A model generated the notes under the pieces. The model made no database searches. It worked only from the letters and a program-made list of their open reading frames with translations, and was not told the origin of the DNA. Of a stretch of DNA of 64,000 nucleotides, positions 1 through 9,241 are shown piece after piece. The stretch's first letter is position 1; the number at the start of each line of letters is the position of its first letter. A program made the translations under genes and the position numbers. This DNA is from Nitrospirota bacterium (GTDB lineage: Bacteria; Nitrospirota; Nitrospiria; Nitrospirales; UBA8639): the NCBI GenBank assembly GCA_029864405.1, contig JAOTTP010000003.1, positions 31,341-95,340 of the forward strand, given 5' to 3'.

Positions 1-1
1 G

Positions 2-1102
2 GGGTGGGAAAACTCCGCGGGCAGAAAATTATCGAAATATGATATTTTGACAACCAATCAATTTGGCTATCGAGGGCAACACATTACCTATCACCCAGAT
101 GACTATGTGGTGCTGCTTGTCGGCGACAGTCAGGTCGAAGCGTATGCCGGTCGGCCGGAACATATGCCTGAACAGTTTCTTCAGGAATCTCTAGCGAGTC
201 AGTTGCATAAACCGGTAAAAGTGTTTTCCCTTGCCTCTTCAGGGTGGGGGCAGGACCAACAGCTACTCGCCTTACAAGAATACTTTAGGGTGTATAGGGC
301 AGACTTGGTTGTATTATGGGCGACCCCAGGAAATGATTTTTGGGAAAATGCCTTTCCAGATCGAAGTGCGACTCAGCAGGCGGGACACTTGAAGCCAACC
401 TTTAGGCTGATAGATCGGGAGTTGTATGGCCCTTATTTTACATCCGGATCCTATCTGCATGATAGTGCCATTGCGCAATTAGTAGAGTCTGGTCTTGCGA
501 ATATTAGACAAGAAACATTGGAGCAACGCATTCTTAGGGAGTGGCTTAAAGACATGCCCACGCCTCATGAAAGCAATAAACAGACACATGAATATTTATG
601 CGAGGGACTGACAGTAATCAATCAAGTAGAGTTTTACAAAACGATATTTGAACTCAACAATAATATTGGTTACACGGTAAAGTCCGGAGAGGACGTTCTA
701 AATAGCCGGAGCCATTTTTCTGCCTATATGTTAGATCCGTCCAGGCGAGATGGATATCTTATCGCAATTACTGAAAGTCTTTTGCGGCACGTAAAAGAGG
801 AAGTGGAAAATAATGATTCCCAATTTCTTGTTTTCTATCCTGTTCGAGAAGATTTTGATAAGCGCGGAATGGAAATGGTTAAATGTGTGTCCGATTCTCA
901 AGGAAATACATTTAGAGTTTCCTTAGACTATAAAAGTTTGTTGCAAAGGGTGATGTCTTCTGATCACCTTGTTGTCTTTGATTTACCAGGGGGTAACCAA
1001 ATCGTCGTTTCACCGAATGATCGGCACTTAAATGATTTTGGAAATGAATTAGTGATGAAGAAACTGTCTTTGAGCCTGATGGAGCGTTCTCTATTCAATT
1101 GA
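2..1102 (+). CDS. SGNH/GDSL-hydrolase-like protein of a polysaccharide locus, 5' end outside the window
   Basis: ORF 47-1102 starts at TTG and the frame stays open to base 2 (GWENSAGRKLSKYDI-LTTNQFGYRG...), so the true start is upstream. 'VVLLVGDSQVEAYAG' resembles an SGNH block I. Confidence 0.6.
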   Translation, partial: GWENSAGRKLSKYDILTTNQFGYRGQHITYHPDDYVVLLVGDSQVEAYAGRPEHMPEQFLQESLASQLHKPVKVFSLASSGWGQDQQLLALQEYFRVYRADLVVLWATPGNDFWENAFPDRSATQQAGHLKPTFRLIDRELYGPYFTSGSYLHDSAIAQLVESGLANIRQETLEQRILREWLKDMPTPHESNKQTHEYLCEGLTVINQVEFYKTIFELNNNIGYTVKSGEDVLNSRSHFSAYMLDPSRRDGYLIAITESLLRHVKEEVENNDSQFLVFYPVREDFDKRGMEMVKCVSDSQGNTFRVSLDYKSLLQRVMSSDHLVVFDLPGGNQIVVSPNDRHLNDFGNELVMKKLSLSLMERSLFN

Positions 1103-1534
1103 TGATCATTTTCTCTCTCTGAGGCTTTGGTGACAGGTTGGTTCGTCAATCCTTCGCACAATAATCGTCTTAATCTGATGATGGCAAAACCGCAGACATA
1201 CCGGCCCTCCTCCGTCGTGGGGGGATATGCCCAGGGAAGGCTCGACGGACTTTAAGCCCATGTCCGCGAAAATAAGCTTCTCCCTTCTGCTGGACCTTTT
1301 GGACGGCGCCACCCCCGGCTCACATTCGATCGGCGGCAACGGCTCGGTATGGGCGCGCGGGCTATAGGCTGCTACCGAGTCCCGGGACTACCAGGTCTCC
1401 AATGCTTTATAGGGTCCGCAGAAGTAAAAAGTGTTATCCATGTCTACGGTCTATGCATATCCCCACTGGGTGAGCCGGTTAGCAGACAGTTTTCTAATAA
1501 ATTGCGGCTGGTTGTGACCTATTAGGAAAAATCG

Positions 1535-2425
1535 ATGAGATCTGGATCAATGGAGGGTATTCTGGATACGCAGAAGCTTTGTTCTGTCATCATTGTTACC
1601 TATAACTCCAGCTCGTGCATCGGCGCCTGCCTGGCTCCCCTGCTAGGCATGTCGGATGTTGAGCTGGTGGTTGTGGATAATGATTCGAAGGATGGAACTG
1701 CCGCGCAAGTCCGGAAGGAATTTCCAAAAGTCACGCTAATTGCTCTCCAAGAAAATATCGGCTTTGGGCGTGCGTGCAATATTGGGGTGGCGGCGTCAAG
1801 TGGATCCTTTGTTCTATTATTGAACCCGGACGCCGTTGCGCCGGCACAGGCCATCCGAACGCTTATCGAATTTTGTAAGAAGCATCCTCGAGCTGGGATT
1901 GCCGGGGGACGCCTTGTTGATCCGTCTGGCCTGCCTTTGCAATCCATGGGGGATCGGCCATCGTTGCTCCGGCTTGTGCTGGATAAGCCGATGGCCTGGG
2001 TAGCTCAGCGTGTGGGGCTTCGTGGTTTGTTTCGTCGGGTGTTGGGCCAGTGGTCTGCGAAATTTCGTTTGTCCCGTGAAGCGGAGCCGGTGGCGTGGGT
2101 GTCAGGTGCATTCCTCTGTTGTCGGCGTTCAATCTGGAATGAACTTGGCGGCTTTGATGAACAATTCTTTTTGTATTACGAAGACGTCGACCTGTGTCTC
2201 AGGGCCTCGCAAGCTGGCTGGGGGGTGTGGCATGTGCCTGATGCGGTCGTGGAGCATCAATCGGGAGCGTCATTCGAGGGCGATGTGAATGTCCAAAAAC
2301 GCATCTACTATGCCAGCCAACGGAATTTTTTTCGAAAGCACCAGGGAGCAAGTGCGGCTTCCCTCCTGCCATTGGCGCAAAAACTGTATTGTTGGCGGCA
2401 ATCTTGGGAAAACCCTCGTTTGTGA
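1535..2425 (+). CDS. Glycosyltransferase family 2 (rhamnosyltransferase-like)
   Basis: CSVIIVTYNSSSCIGACL...VVVDNDSKDGT...NIGFGRACNIGV...LLLNPDA...FFLYYEDVDLCLR: GT2/GT-A motifs. Confidence 0.9.
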   Translation: MRSGSMEGILDTQKLCSVIIVTYNSSSCIGACLAPLLGMSDVELVVVDNDSKDGTAAQVRKEFPKVTLIALQENIGFGRACNIGVAASSGSFVLLLNPDAVAPAQAIRTLIEFCKKHPRAGIAGGRLVDPSGLPLQSMGDRPSLLRLVLDKPMAWVAQRVGLRGLFRRVLGQWSAKFRLSREAEPVAWVSGAFLCCRRSIWNELGGFDEQFFLYYEDVDLCLRASQAGWGVWHVPDAVVEHQSGASFEGDVNVQKRIYYASQRNFFRKHQGASAASLLPLAQKLYCWRQSWENPRL

Positions 2426-2832
2426 TCATTTGGACTTGGTGGGCTGCTTGTGTCTCGTTTGTCCAAATTATTGAATGGCGATGTTTTTGAAAATAGCCTC
2501 TTATGGAGAGCATCCAGGTTTTCTCCGATTCTCTCCATGACGCCAAGCGAGAGCCCCTGACCGTTTTCCTGAAATCGGGAAATGAAGACATCAACCGGTC
2601 TGCTTTTGATGATGGCCATTTACAGGAAGGTTTGACAGGTCTTGAACGCGTTCTTGCTAGAATGGGGGAGCCTCGTCGGCATTTGGCAGCGGGGCACGAT
2701 TGAGGACATCAAGTGCAATGCCTGTTGAAAGATTCAGAAAGACGGAAGACCTGTTCTTTATTGAGGAGTGCCATGGGACAGGTTGTGGTGAGGGCGGCTC
2801 TGCCAGGGGTTGGTGGCGAGGATGAAACGATC

Positions 2833-3951
2833 ATGAGTGGTACGCTTGCGGTTAATGCGTCTATTGTCGATCCGTACGCGAGTGGACTGGGAGTCTATAC
2901 CATTCAGCTTGTCAAAGAGTTGGAAAAGATTCGTCATGATCTTATTGTGTATACGTCATGTTCAGAAGCCTTTCAGCTTACGTCGGCGAAGAGCAGGAAC
3001 ATTTTCTTTCCACTCGCGCCCGCTTATGGGAAAAAGGCTCATGTGGCCCGCCTGATTTGGACTCAAACCGTTTTGCCTTTGCGACTGTTCAAGGACAATA
3101 TCTCACAAATCTTTTCCCCAATTCCGGAATATGTGTTGGGAACCCGTATTCCCCAAACTGTGGTCGTTCATGATCTGATCCCTCTTAAATTTCCTCAGGA
3201 TTACCCTTTTCAATATCAATATTTTCGCTGGTATGTCGCTCCTCTTTTACGAAAGGCCAAAAAGATTATTACGGTGTCCGAACAATCGAAAGCCGATTTG
3301 ATTGCTCACTTAAAGATTAACCCATGTCACATCAACGTCGTTCCTGGGGGATGCAATCATGACGACTTCCATCCTCATATAGATCCTGCTCAGATAAAAC
3401 TGCGGTATGGTCTTCATCGATATCTGCTCTATGTCGGGAATCTTCACCCTCATAAAAATCCCGCCAGATTAATCCAGGCTTTTGCTCGTTTTGCATCACG
3501 GGTTCCTCACCAATTAGTTATCGTTGGGAAAAAAGATCCACGGTTTTACCCGTTCCTGGAAACGCTTGTAGCGAAATTAGGGCTTCATGGTCGTGTGGTA
3601 TTCCTGGATTATGTCAAACAAGCTGATCTTGGAGGCGTGTATGCTGGAGCCGAGATGTTCGCGTTCCCCTCTCTGTATGAGGGATTTGGGCTTCCTCTTG
3701 TGGAAGCCATGGCTTGCGGCATTCCGGTCGTTTCAGGAAACAGCGGCGCCACGGCGGAAGTGGTCGGAGACGCCGGGATTCTCGTTGACCCCCGCAGTGT
3801 GAAAGATTTGTCAGAAGCTCTGGAGTATGTTCTGACCACACAGGGGATTCGTCAGGATCTCCGGCAGCGCGGCTTGAGACGAGCGCAAGGATTTCGTTGG
3901 GAGAAAACGGCTAAACACGTCTCTGAAATTATTGAAGGCGTGTCACGGTGA
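2833..3951 (+). CDS. Glycosyltransferase family 4
   Basis: ORF 2713-3951; likely start at MSGTLAVNASIV. Contains LLYVGNLHPHKNPARLI and PSLYEGFGLPLVEAMACGIPVV (GT4). Confidence 0.9.
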   Translation: MSGTLAVNASIVDPYASGLGVYTIQLVKELEKIRHDLIVYTSCSEAFQLTSAKSRNIFFPLAPAYGKKAHVARLIWTQTVLPLRLFKDNISQIFSPIPEYVLGTRIPQTVVVHDLIPLKFPQDYPFQYQYFRWYVAPLLRKAKKIITVSEQSKADLIAHLKINPCHINVVPGGCNHDDFHPHIDPAQIKLRYGLHRYLLYVGNLHPHKNPARLIQAFARFASRVPHQLVIVGKKDPRFYPFLETLVAKLGLHGRVVFLDYVKQADLGGVYAGAEMFAFPSLYEGFGLPLVEAMACGIPVVSGNSGATAEVVGDAGILVDPRSVKDLSEALEYVLTTQGIRQDLRQRGLRRAQGFRWEKTAKHVSEIIEGVSR

Positions 3952-5132
3952 AAGTGGCGCTTGTTCATGATTGGCTGACCGGCATGCGAGGGGGGGAACG
4001 GTGTCTCGAAGCGTTGTGTGAATTATTCCCTGATGCCCCCATATATACGCTGTTCTATGTGAAAGGCAGTGTGTCCGAGGGGATTGAGCGGCATCCTATT
4101 ATTCCGAGTTATCTTAACGCGGTTCCATTTGTGAAGAGTCGGTATCGGTATTTGCTCCCTTTCTTTCCTTCAGCCATCCAGCGGTTGGATTTCCAACAGT
4201 ATGATTTAGTAGTCAGTTCGAGTCATTGCGTGGCCAAGGGCATTCGAGTGCCTCAAGGAACCTGCCATATTTCCTACGTTCATACCCCCATGCGGTATAT
4301 CTGGGATGGATTTGATACCTATTTTGGAAATGCCGGCCTTTGGAATGTTGGCAGATTGGGGATGGGCCTTTTTCGAACACGACTTCAGCAGTGGGATGTG
4401 GAATCCAATGCTCATGTGAGTCGTTTTATTGCCAATTCGCATAATGTGTCGGAACGAATCATGCGACAGTATGGAAGGTCGGCGTGCGTGGTGTACCCTC
4501 CAGTTGATTGGCGGGCATTTCAGGTGTCGCATCGGCATGAAGGATTTTACTTGATGGTCACGGCCTTTGCGCCCTATAAAAAAGTCGATTTGGCCATTGA
4601 AGCCGCGAATACGCTAGGGTTTCCGTTGAAAATTGTTGGGCATGGGCAGGATGAGAAACGATTAAGGCGAATGGCCGGTCCAAGTGTCGAGTTTCTTGGC
4701 TGGCAGTCGGACTATCGGGTTCGAGACTATTACAGCCGGTGTCTGGCCGTTCTCTTCCCCGGTGAAGAGGATTTTGGTATTGTGCCTTTGGAGGCGATGG
4801 CCACCGGGAAACCGGTGATTGCGTATGGAAAGGGTGGAGCCTTAGAAACCATTATTCCTCTCAATCCTCTCCCCAAACAAGGTGAACATCATTCCGACCG
4901 GGGTGCTCAAACGAGTGGATCTCCATCTGGACCGACCGGGGTCTTTCACTATGAGCAGTCAGTCGAAGCGATCATTGAGGCGATTCAGTTGTTCACACAG
5001 CACCGCACTGATTTCGATCCGGATGCGATTCGGGCGCATGTTGAACCGTTCGATCGCTCCCATTTTAAGCAGAGGATGCAACAAGTGATCATGTCTGGTT
5101 ACCATGAATTTCGTCGTGTCCCACCATGTTGA
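3948..5132 (+). CDS. Glycosyltransferase family 4
   Basis: MKVALVHDWLTGMRGGERCLEAL...ISYVHTPMRYIWD...FPGEEDFGIVPLEAMATGKPVIAYGKGGALETI; GTG start overlaps the upstream stop by 4 bp. Confidence 0.9.
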   Translation: MKVALVHDWLTGMRGGERCLEALCELFPDAPIYTLFYVKGSVSEGIERHPIIPSYLNAVPFVKSRYRYLLPFFPSAIQRLDFQQYDLVVSSSHCVAKGIRVPQGTCHISYVHTPMRYIWDGFDTYFGNAGLWNVGRLGMGLFRTRLQQWDVESNAHVSRFIANSHNVSERIMRQYGRSACVVYPPVDWRAFQVSHRHEGFYLMVTAFAPYKKVDLAIEAANTLGFPLKIVGHGQDEKRLRRMAGPSVEFLGWQSDYRVRDYYSRCLAVLFPGEEDFGIVPLEAMATGKPVIAYGKGGALETIIPLNPLPKQGEHHSDRGAQTSGSPSGPTGVFHYEQSVEAIIEAIQLFTQHRTDFDPDAIRAHVEPFDRSHFKQRMQQVIMSGYHEFRRVPPC

Positions 5133-6526
5133 AACGCCACAGTGAATTTTTAAAAAATCTTCTCTTCCTGTCCGATTTGGTGGTGATTTGCGTGTGTTGG
5201 GTGGGCGCCTACTTCATTCGCTTTTCTGTGCCGCTGTTTCCTATCACCAAAGGCATTCCTCCCATTGACCCGTATCTCTGGCTGCTCTTCCCGATTGTCG
5301 CCGTATGGGGGATCTGTTTTTATTCGTTTAATTTGTATCGGCCTCGAAGAATGGGCTCTCATCTGGCAGAATTTGTGGATATTGCCAAGGCCAATACGCT
5401 GAGTATTCTGATCCTGGTCGCGTTGACGTTTTTCTCGAAGCCGTTTGAATTTTCCCGGTTGGTGATCGTGTATTTTTGGCTGCTGAATCTGGTGGTGTTG
5501 GGTTGTTCCCGTATGGTCTTTCGGGAAATTCTCAGGGTCTTCCGGCGGATGGGATACAACCAACGGCAGGTGGTCATTATCGGAGCCGGAAAACTCGGCC
5601 AGCGTGTCGGAGATATGCTCAACATGCATCCCGAGCTTGGGCTGCAGGTTCGTGGGTATTTGACCCGGAATGCGGAGAAGGTTGGACAAGTCTTGGAAGG
5701 GATACCTGTCATTGGAACGTTTGCCCAAGCGTCAGATATTTTAACCGGCAATGTGGACATCGTATTTTTGTGTTTGCCGCCGGAAGTCGAATGTGAAGCT
5801 GAGGGACTGATGAAAATCCTGTCTGCGACCACAGCCGGAGTGAAGATCATTCCATCCATTTATGAATTCGTGACGTTGCGAGCGGAGGCCGAAATGTTTG
5901 AGGGCCTTCCTATTATTACCCTGCAAGGATCTCCGCTCTACGGGTGGAATTTGTTTCTGAAGCGGATCGTTGATGTCTGTGGTGCGGCCGTGGCCTTGGT
6001 GGTGGCCTCACCCATAGCGTTGATGATTGCGGTGCTCATCAAGCTCACCTCTCCCGGTCCTGTCTTCTACCGGCAGACCCGGGTTGGTCTCGATGGCAGA
6101 TCGTTTGATATCGTCAAAATTCGGACCATGCACATGGATGCCGAAGAAAAGACGGGTCCCATATGGGCCCAGGCACAGGACCCACGCAGGACGCTCATCG
6201 GGACGTTTCTTCGACGCACCAGTTTGGATGAATTGCCTCAATTCTGGAATGTCCTAAAGGGAGAGATGAGTATCGTGGGTCCGCGGCCCGAGCGACCGGA
6301 GTTTATCGAGCAATTCCGGGCACAAATTCCCCAATATAACCTGCGTCACAAAATGAAAGCCGGGATTACGGGCTGGGCACAGATTAATGGATTGCGCGGG
6401 AATACCTGTTGGGAAAAACGGTTGGCGTATGACATGTATTACATAGAGCATTGGTCGTTATGGCTGGATGTGAAAATTATGGTTATGACTCTTTGGAAGG
6501 GATTGATTCATCGTGAGGCGTATTAG
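5126..6526 (+). CDS. Undecaprenyl-phosphate sugar phosphotransferase (exopolysaccharide polyprenyl glycosylphosphotransferase, WcaJ/WbaP-like)
   Basis: N-terminal TM helices, CoA-binding-like Rossmann segment, then LKRIVDVCGAAVALVVASPIALMIAVLIKLTSPGPVFYRQTRVGLDGRSFDIVKIRTM...RTSLDELPQFWNVLKGEMSIVGPRPERPEF. Confidence 0.95.
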   Translation: MLKRHSEFLKNLLFLSDLVVICVCWVGAYFIRFSVPLFPITKGIPPIDPYLWLLFPIVAVWGICFYSFNLYRPRRMGSHLAEFVDIAKANTLSILILVALTFFSKPFEFSRLVIVYFWLLNLVVLGCSRMVFREILRVFRRMGYNQRQVVIIGAGKLGQRVGDMLNMHPELGLQVRGYLTRNAEKVGQVLEGIPVIGTFAQASDILTGNVDIVFLCLPPEVECEAEGLMKILSATTAGVKIIPSIYEFVTLRAEAEMFEGLPIITLQGSPLYGWNLFLKRIVDVCGAAVALVVASPIALMIAVLIKLTSPGPVFYRQTRVGLDGRSFDIVKIRTMHMDAEEKTGPIWAQAQDPRRTLIGTFLRRTSLDELPQFWNVLKGEMSIVGPRPERPEFIEQFRAQIPQYNLRHKMKAGITGWAQINGLRGNTCWEKRLAYDMYYIEHWSLWLDVKIMVMTLWKGLIHREAY

Positions 6527-6683
6527 CCTTTTCCCCTGCCGTGGTAGACCCAGATCCCCTTCGCCCCTTTTGGGGAGACCTGGCTGTGCGCCATAGCGCT
6601 TCGGCAAAGGCGTGTGGCTGGGGTGAGGGGGGAAGGCGTTTTTGAAAGTGAAAACACGAGAGGCGTGAGAGGTCAGCCGAGAG

Positions 6684-6765
6684 TCGTTATGCCCGACATT
6701 TGTTATCGGGCATCCATCTTCCTCCACAAGGTCATTCCCGACGTTCGTAATCGGGCATCCATCTT
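6684..6765. repeat. Two copies of a short palindromic extragenic repeat (TCATGCCCGACA-N-TATCGGGCATCCATCTT family)
   Basis: TTATGCCCGACATTTGTTATCGGGCATCCATCTT and TCATTCCCGACGTTCGTAATCGGGCATCCATCTT; GCCCGA/TCGGGC arms form a hairpin. Confidence 0.85.
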
Positions 6766-6928
6766 CTCTTCCGTTCCCCCGCAGCGAGTCACCAGCCATC
6801 CATCTTCTCCGCTCTATCATTCCCGCAGTCCCTGGCCGAAATCTCCCAGTTGTCATCCTGATTATTATGAAAGTGCTGTATTCCGTCATGGTCGAGAGTA
6901 GGATACGTTTTCAAGGAGGAGGACCATT

Positions 6929-7969
6929 ATGGAATACATCGCACTGGATGTTCACAAGCGGTACACCTGGGCCCGCGTCGAGAATGCCCACGGCGACCGG
7001 GTGACGGAGCAACGAGTGCTCCATCAGCGCGGGGCGATTCAGGTGTTTATGCAGCAATGGACCGCCGGCTCGCCTGTGGCGGTGGAGACCGTGGGCAACT
7101 GGTATTGGGTGGTCGATGAGATCGAGGCGGGCGGCGGCCAGCCGCAGTTGGTGAACGCCCGCTTGGCCAAACTGATGATCGGGAGCGTCAACAAGAGCGA
7201 CAAGCTGGATGCCCAAGGGCTGAACCGGCTGCAACGCACCGGCACGCTGCCGACGGTGTGGATCCCGTCCGCGGCCGTGCGGGATGCGCGGGAACTGCCG
7301 CGTACCCGCATGGTCTTCAGTCATCAACGCACGCAGCTGAAGAATCGCGTGCTGGCCACCGTGGCCAAGTATGGCCTGGGGATCGACGGCGTCAGCGATG
7401 CGTTTGGCAAGCGCGGGCGACAGGTCCTGAGCACGCTGGTGCCTCAGTTGCCCCCGCAGACGCAACAGGCGGTCACCTGCCTGCTGACGCAACTGGATCA
7501 AGTGGAGGCGACGCTCACGCTGTTGGAAGACCAGATGCGGGCGGTGTTTGCTCCCTGTCCCCAGACGGCCTGGCTCAAGACGCTGCCGGGCGTGGGGGAG
7601 CTTTTGGCGGTGGTGATCTGGACAGAGATTGGCACGGTGGCGCGCTTCCGTCGCGCCGAGGCGTTGGCCAGCTACAGTGGCTTGGTGGCGCGGGAGCACT
7701 CTAGTGGGGGCAAGTTCCACTTTGGCGCCATCCGCCGCGATGTGAATCAGTATCTGAAGTGGGCCTTTGTGGAAGCGGCCAACAGTGCCGTGTTGAATCG
7801 GGCGCGGTGCGGGTACACGCACATCAGCCAGCTCTACGACCGTCTTCGCGGGCGTCGGGGGCATGGCAAAGCGAAGGTGGCCGTCGCGCGACACTTGGCG
7901 GAAGCGAGTTTCTGGATGTTGACCAAGGGCGAGCCCTATCGGGCCCCGACGTCGTCCACACCACGGTAA
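6929..7969 (+). CDS. IS110-family transposase (DEDD recombinase)
   Basis: [17 protein letters not shown]...[17 protein letters not shown]...[14 protein letters not shown]...[21 protein letters not shown]...[34 protein letters not shown] upstream. Confidence 0.95.
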   Translation: MEYIALDVHKRYTWARVENAHGDRVTEQRVLHQRGAIQVFMQQWTAGSPVAVETVGNWYWVVDEIEAGGGQPQLVNARLAKLMIGSVNKSDKLDAQGLNRLQRTGTLPTVWIPSAAVRDARELPRTRMVFSHQRTQLKNRVLATVAKYGLGIDGVSDAFGKRGRQVLSTLVPQLPPQTQQAVTCLLTQLDQVEATLTLLEDQMRAVFAPCPQTAWLKTLPGVGELLAVVIWTEIGTVARFRRAEALASYSGLVAREHSSGGKFHFGAIRRDVNQYLKWAFVEAANSAVLNRARCGYTHISQLYDRLRGRRGHGKAKVAVARHLAEASFWMLTKGEPYRAPTSSTPR

Positions 7970-7974
7970 GCGCG

Positions 7975-8131
7975 TGGTGCTCATGGGGCCCTTGAGCCCC
8001 GTATCCTGATTGCGACACCGTGGTGACATGATTCTCTGCCGCTCGAGACGGCGAATAGATGAGTCCGAGATGATCGGGAGGCGACAAGGGGCGCTGACAG
8101 GGAGAGGTAGGGCTAACAGCATGGGGTTAGG
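7975..8131 (+). ncRNA. Candidate bridge RNA / seekRNA of the IS110-family element (approximate limits)
   Basis: ~200-nt non-coding 3' region with hairpins (GGGGC-CCTTGA-GCCCC; GCCG-CTCGAGA-CGGC). ATCCTGA at 8003-8009 matches the left target flank (6855-6861). ATAGATGAG at 8055-8063 matches the right element end (8167-8175). Confidence 0.6.
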
Positions 8132-8152
8132 TGACGGCATACAGGTTAGCAC

Positions 8153-8158
8153 TTGACA
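8153..8158 (+). promoter_or_regulatory. -35 half-promoter (TTGACA) at the right end of the IS110 element; pairs with TATTAT (6863-6868) after circularisation
   Basis: Joining the ends at the shared TGA gives TTGACA-AAACTTTCATAGATGAT-TATTAT, a 17-nt spacer. Confidence 0.6.
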
Positions 8159-8174
8159 AAACTTTCATAGATGA

Positions 8175-8700
8175 GCCAGCGGCGAAGGATCTGTGCCCAA
8201 AGCAAAACCACGTAGGGGCAGCGAAAACACCCTCCCCATTCCGTCATGCCCGACAGTAGTAATCGGGCATCCATCTTCGCTTTCTCCGGATTCCCGGCGA
8301 AGGATCTGTGCCCCAAGCGCAACCACGCAGGGTCACCAAAACGCCCTCCCCATTCCGTCATGCCCGACAGTTGTTATCGGGCATCCATCTTCATTCTCTC
8401 AACCGATCGAGACCAGAGAAAACCGAAAAGAAGAAGTCCCTCCCACTCCAATTCGAGGGCAGCTCATAGCTGATAGACATGGGATAAAGGGGAAACTCCC
8501 ATCCTTCACGGAGGACTATGCAGAAGCACGACTCCCGACCCCATACTCTGTTGTCATCCTGATCCCTTCTCCCCATTGTCATCCTGATCCATTCGACTTC
8601 GCTCAGGACAAGGGCTCCGCGAAGGATCTGTGCCCCAAGCGAACCCACGTAGGGCCAGCAAAATCCCCTCCCAGTCGTCATGCCCGACACATGTTGGAGA
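8175..8700. repeat. Extragenic repeat cluster: three copies of GCGAAGGATCTGTGCCC-(A/C)AAGC..CACG(T/C)AGGG interleaved with three palindromic ATGCCCGA..TCGGGCAT repeats (one partial)
   Basis: Copies at ~8183, ~8297 and ~8619 (GAAGGATCTGTGCCC), and at ~8242-8277, ~8356-8392 and ~8676 (partial hairpin). Confidence 0.8.
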
Positions 8701-8883
8701 CTGTCCCTTCTTCGAGGGACATAGTTTCACGTTGGGTGCGGTGATCATCTCTCAAAAGTCAATACTCATGTCTGACCCCAAATATGACCCCAAATACGGT
8801 TGGCTGACCTGCAGGTGGTGGGCATGTGGAACCTCTTCATTTGCTCTGCTGGCCGCTATCTCCCGTCCCTTCTATCAGTAGTA

Positions 8884-8919
8884 AAGATGGATGCCCGATA
8901 ATGGATGTCGGGCATGACG
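8884..8919 (-). repeat. Inverted copy of the palindromic extragenic repeat
   Basis: AAGATGGATGCCCGATAATGGATGTCGGGCATGACGG. Confidence 0.85.
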
Positions 8920-9241
8920 GAGAAGGTTGAGGCGAGGGGGATGAATAACTACAAGGCTTTTTGTGGTGAGTTTTCTCGGCGTGTGGGGATGATGAGAGTG
9001 CATAGCTTGACGATGGGTTCCCACTTACTTTTTATGGGGTGTTGCTGAAGGCAGAATGAAACACCTTACCCATGGTCAAGGGTGGAGTTGACGCTCCACC
9101 TGTGGAGCGCCGGTGTTGAGCCGTGTCGAAGGTGGTGGCTCAACGCGGCTTCACTCTAATGGGCGTTGGGCCAAAGCCTTTCTGGAATAGTCGAGAGAGA
9201 GGCCTGGCGCTCATCTCCGAGGGGGAGTAGGGCAGAAGGCA

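Larger units (their letters stand above)
6862..8174 (+). mobile_element. IS110-family insertion sequence (IS1111-like layout)
   Basis: DEDD transposase ORF. Subterminal inverted repeat AAGTGCT-GTATTCCGTCA (6871-6888) against TGACGGCATAC-AGGTT-AGCACTT (8132-8154). Flanks rejoin to an extragenic repeat present elsewhere in the window (TTGTCATCCTGA / GCGAAGGATCTGTGCCC). Confidence 0.85.

Noticed and set aside
2503-2703. 66-aa plus ORF between the GT2 and GT4 genes
   Set aside because: No RBS, no motif, overlapped by minus ORFs.
5150-5859. 192- and 166-aa antisense ORFs in the sugar transferase gene
   Set aside because: Shadows of a well-supported gene.
6458-6889. 143-aa minus ORF and the complementary 95-aa plus ORF over the repeat cluster
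   Set aside because: Translation of palindromic repeats (DGCPITNVG repeated); not a protein.
6911-8152. 413-aa minus-strand ORF across the IS110 transposase
   Set aside because: Antisense shadow of a high-GC transposase; composition (His/Arg/Gln-rich) and lack of motifs argue against coding.
8193-8744. 183-aa ORF and overlapping short ORFs 8246-8881
   Set aside because: Open frame through repeated extragenic elements; no domain.
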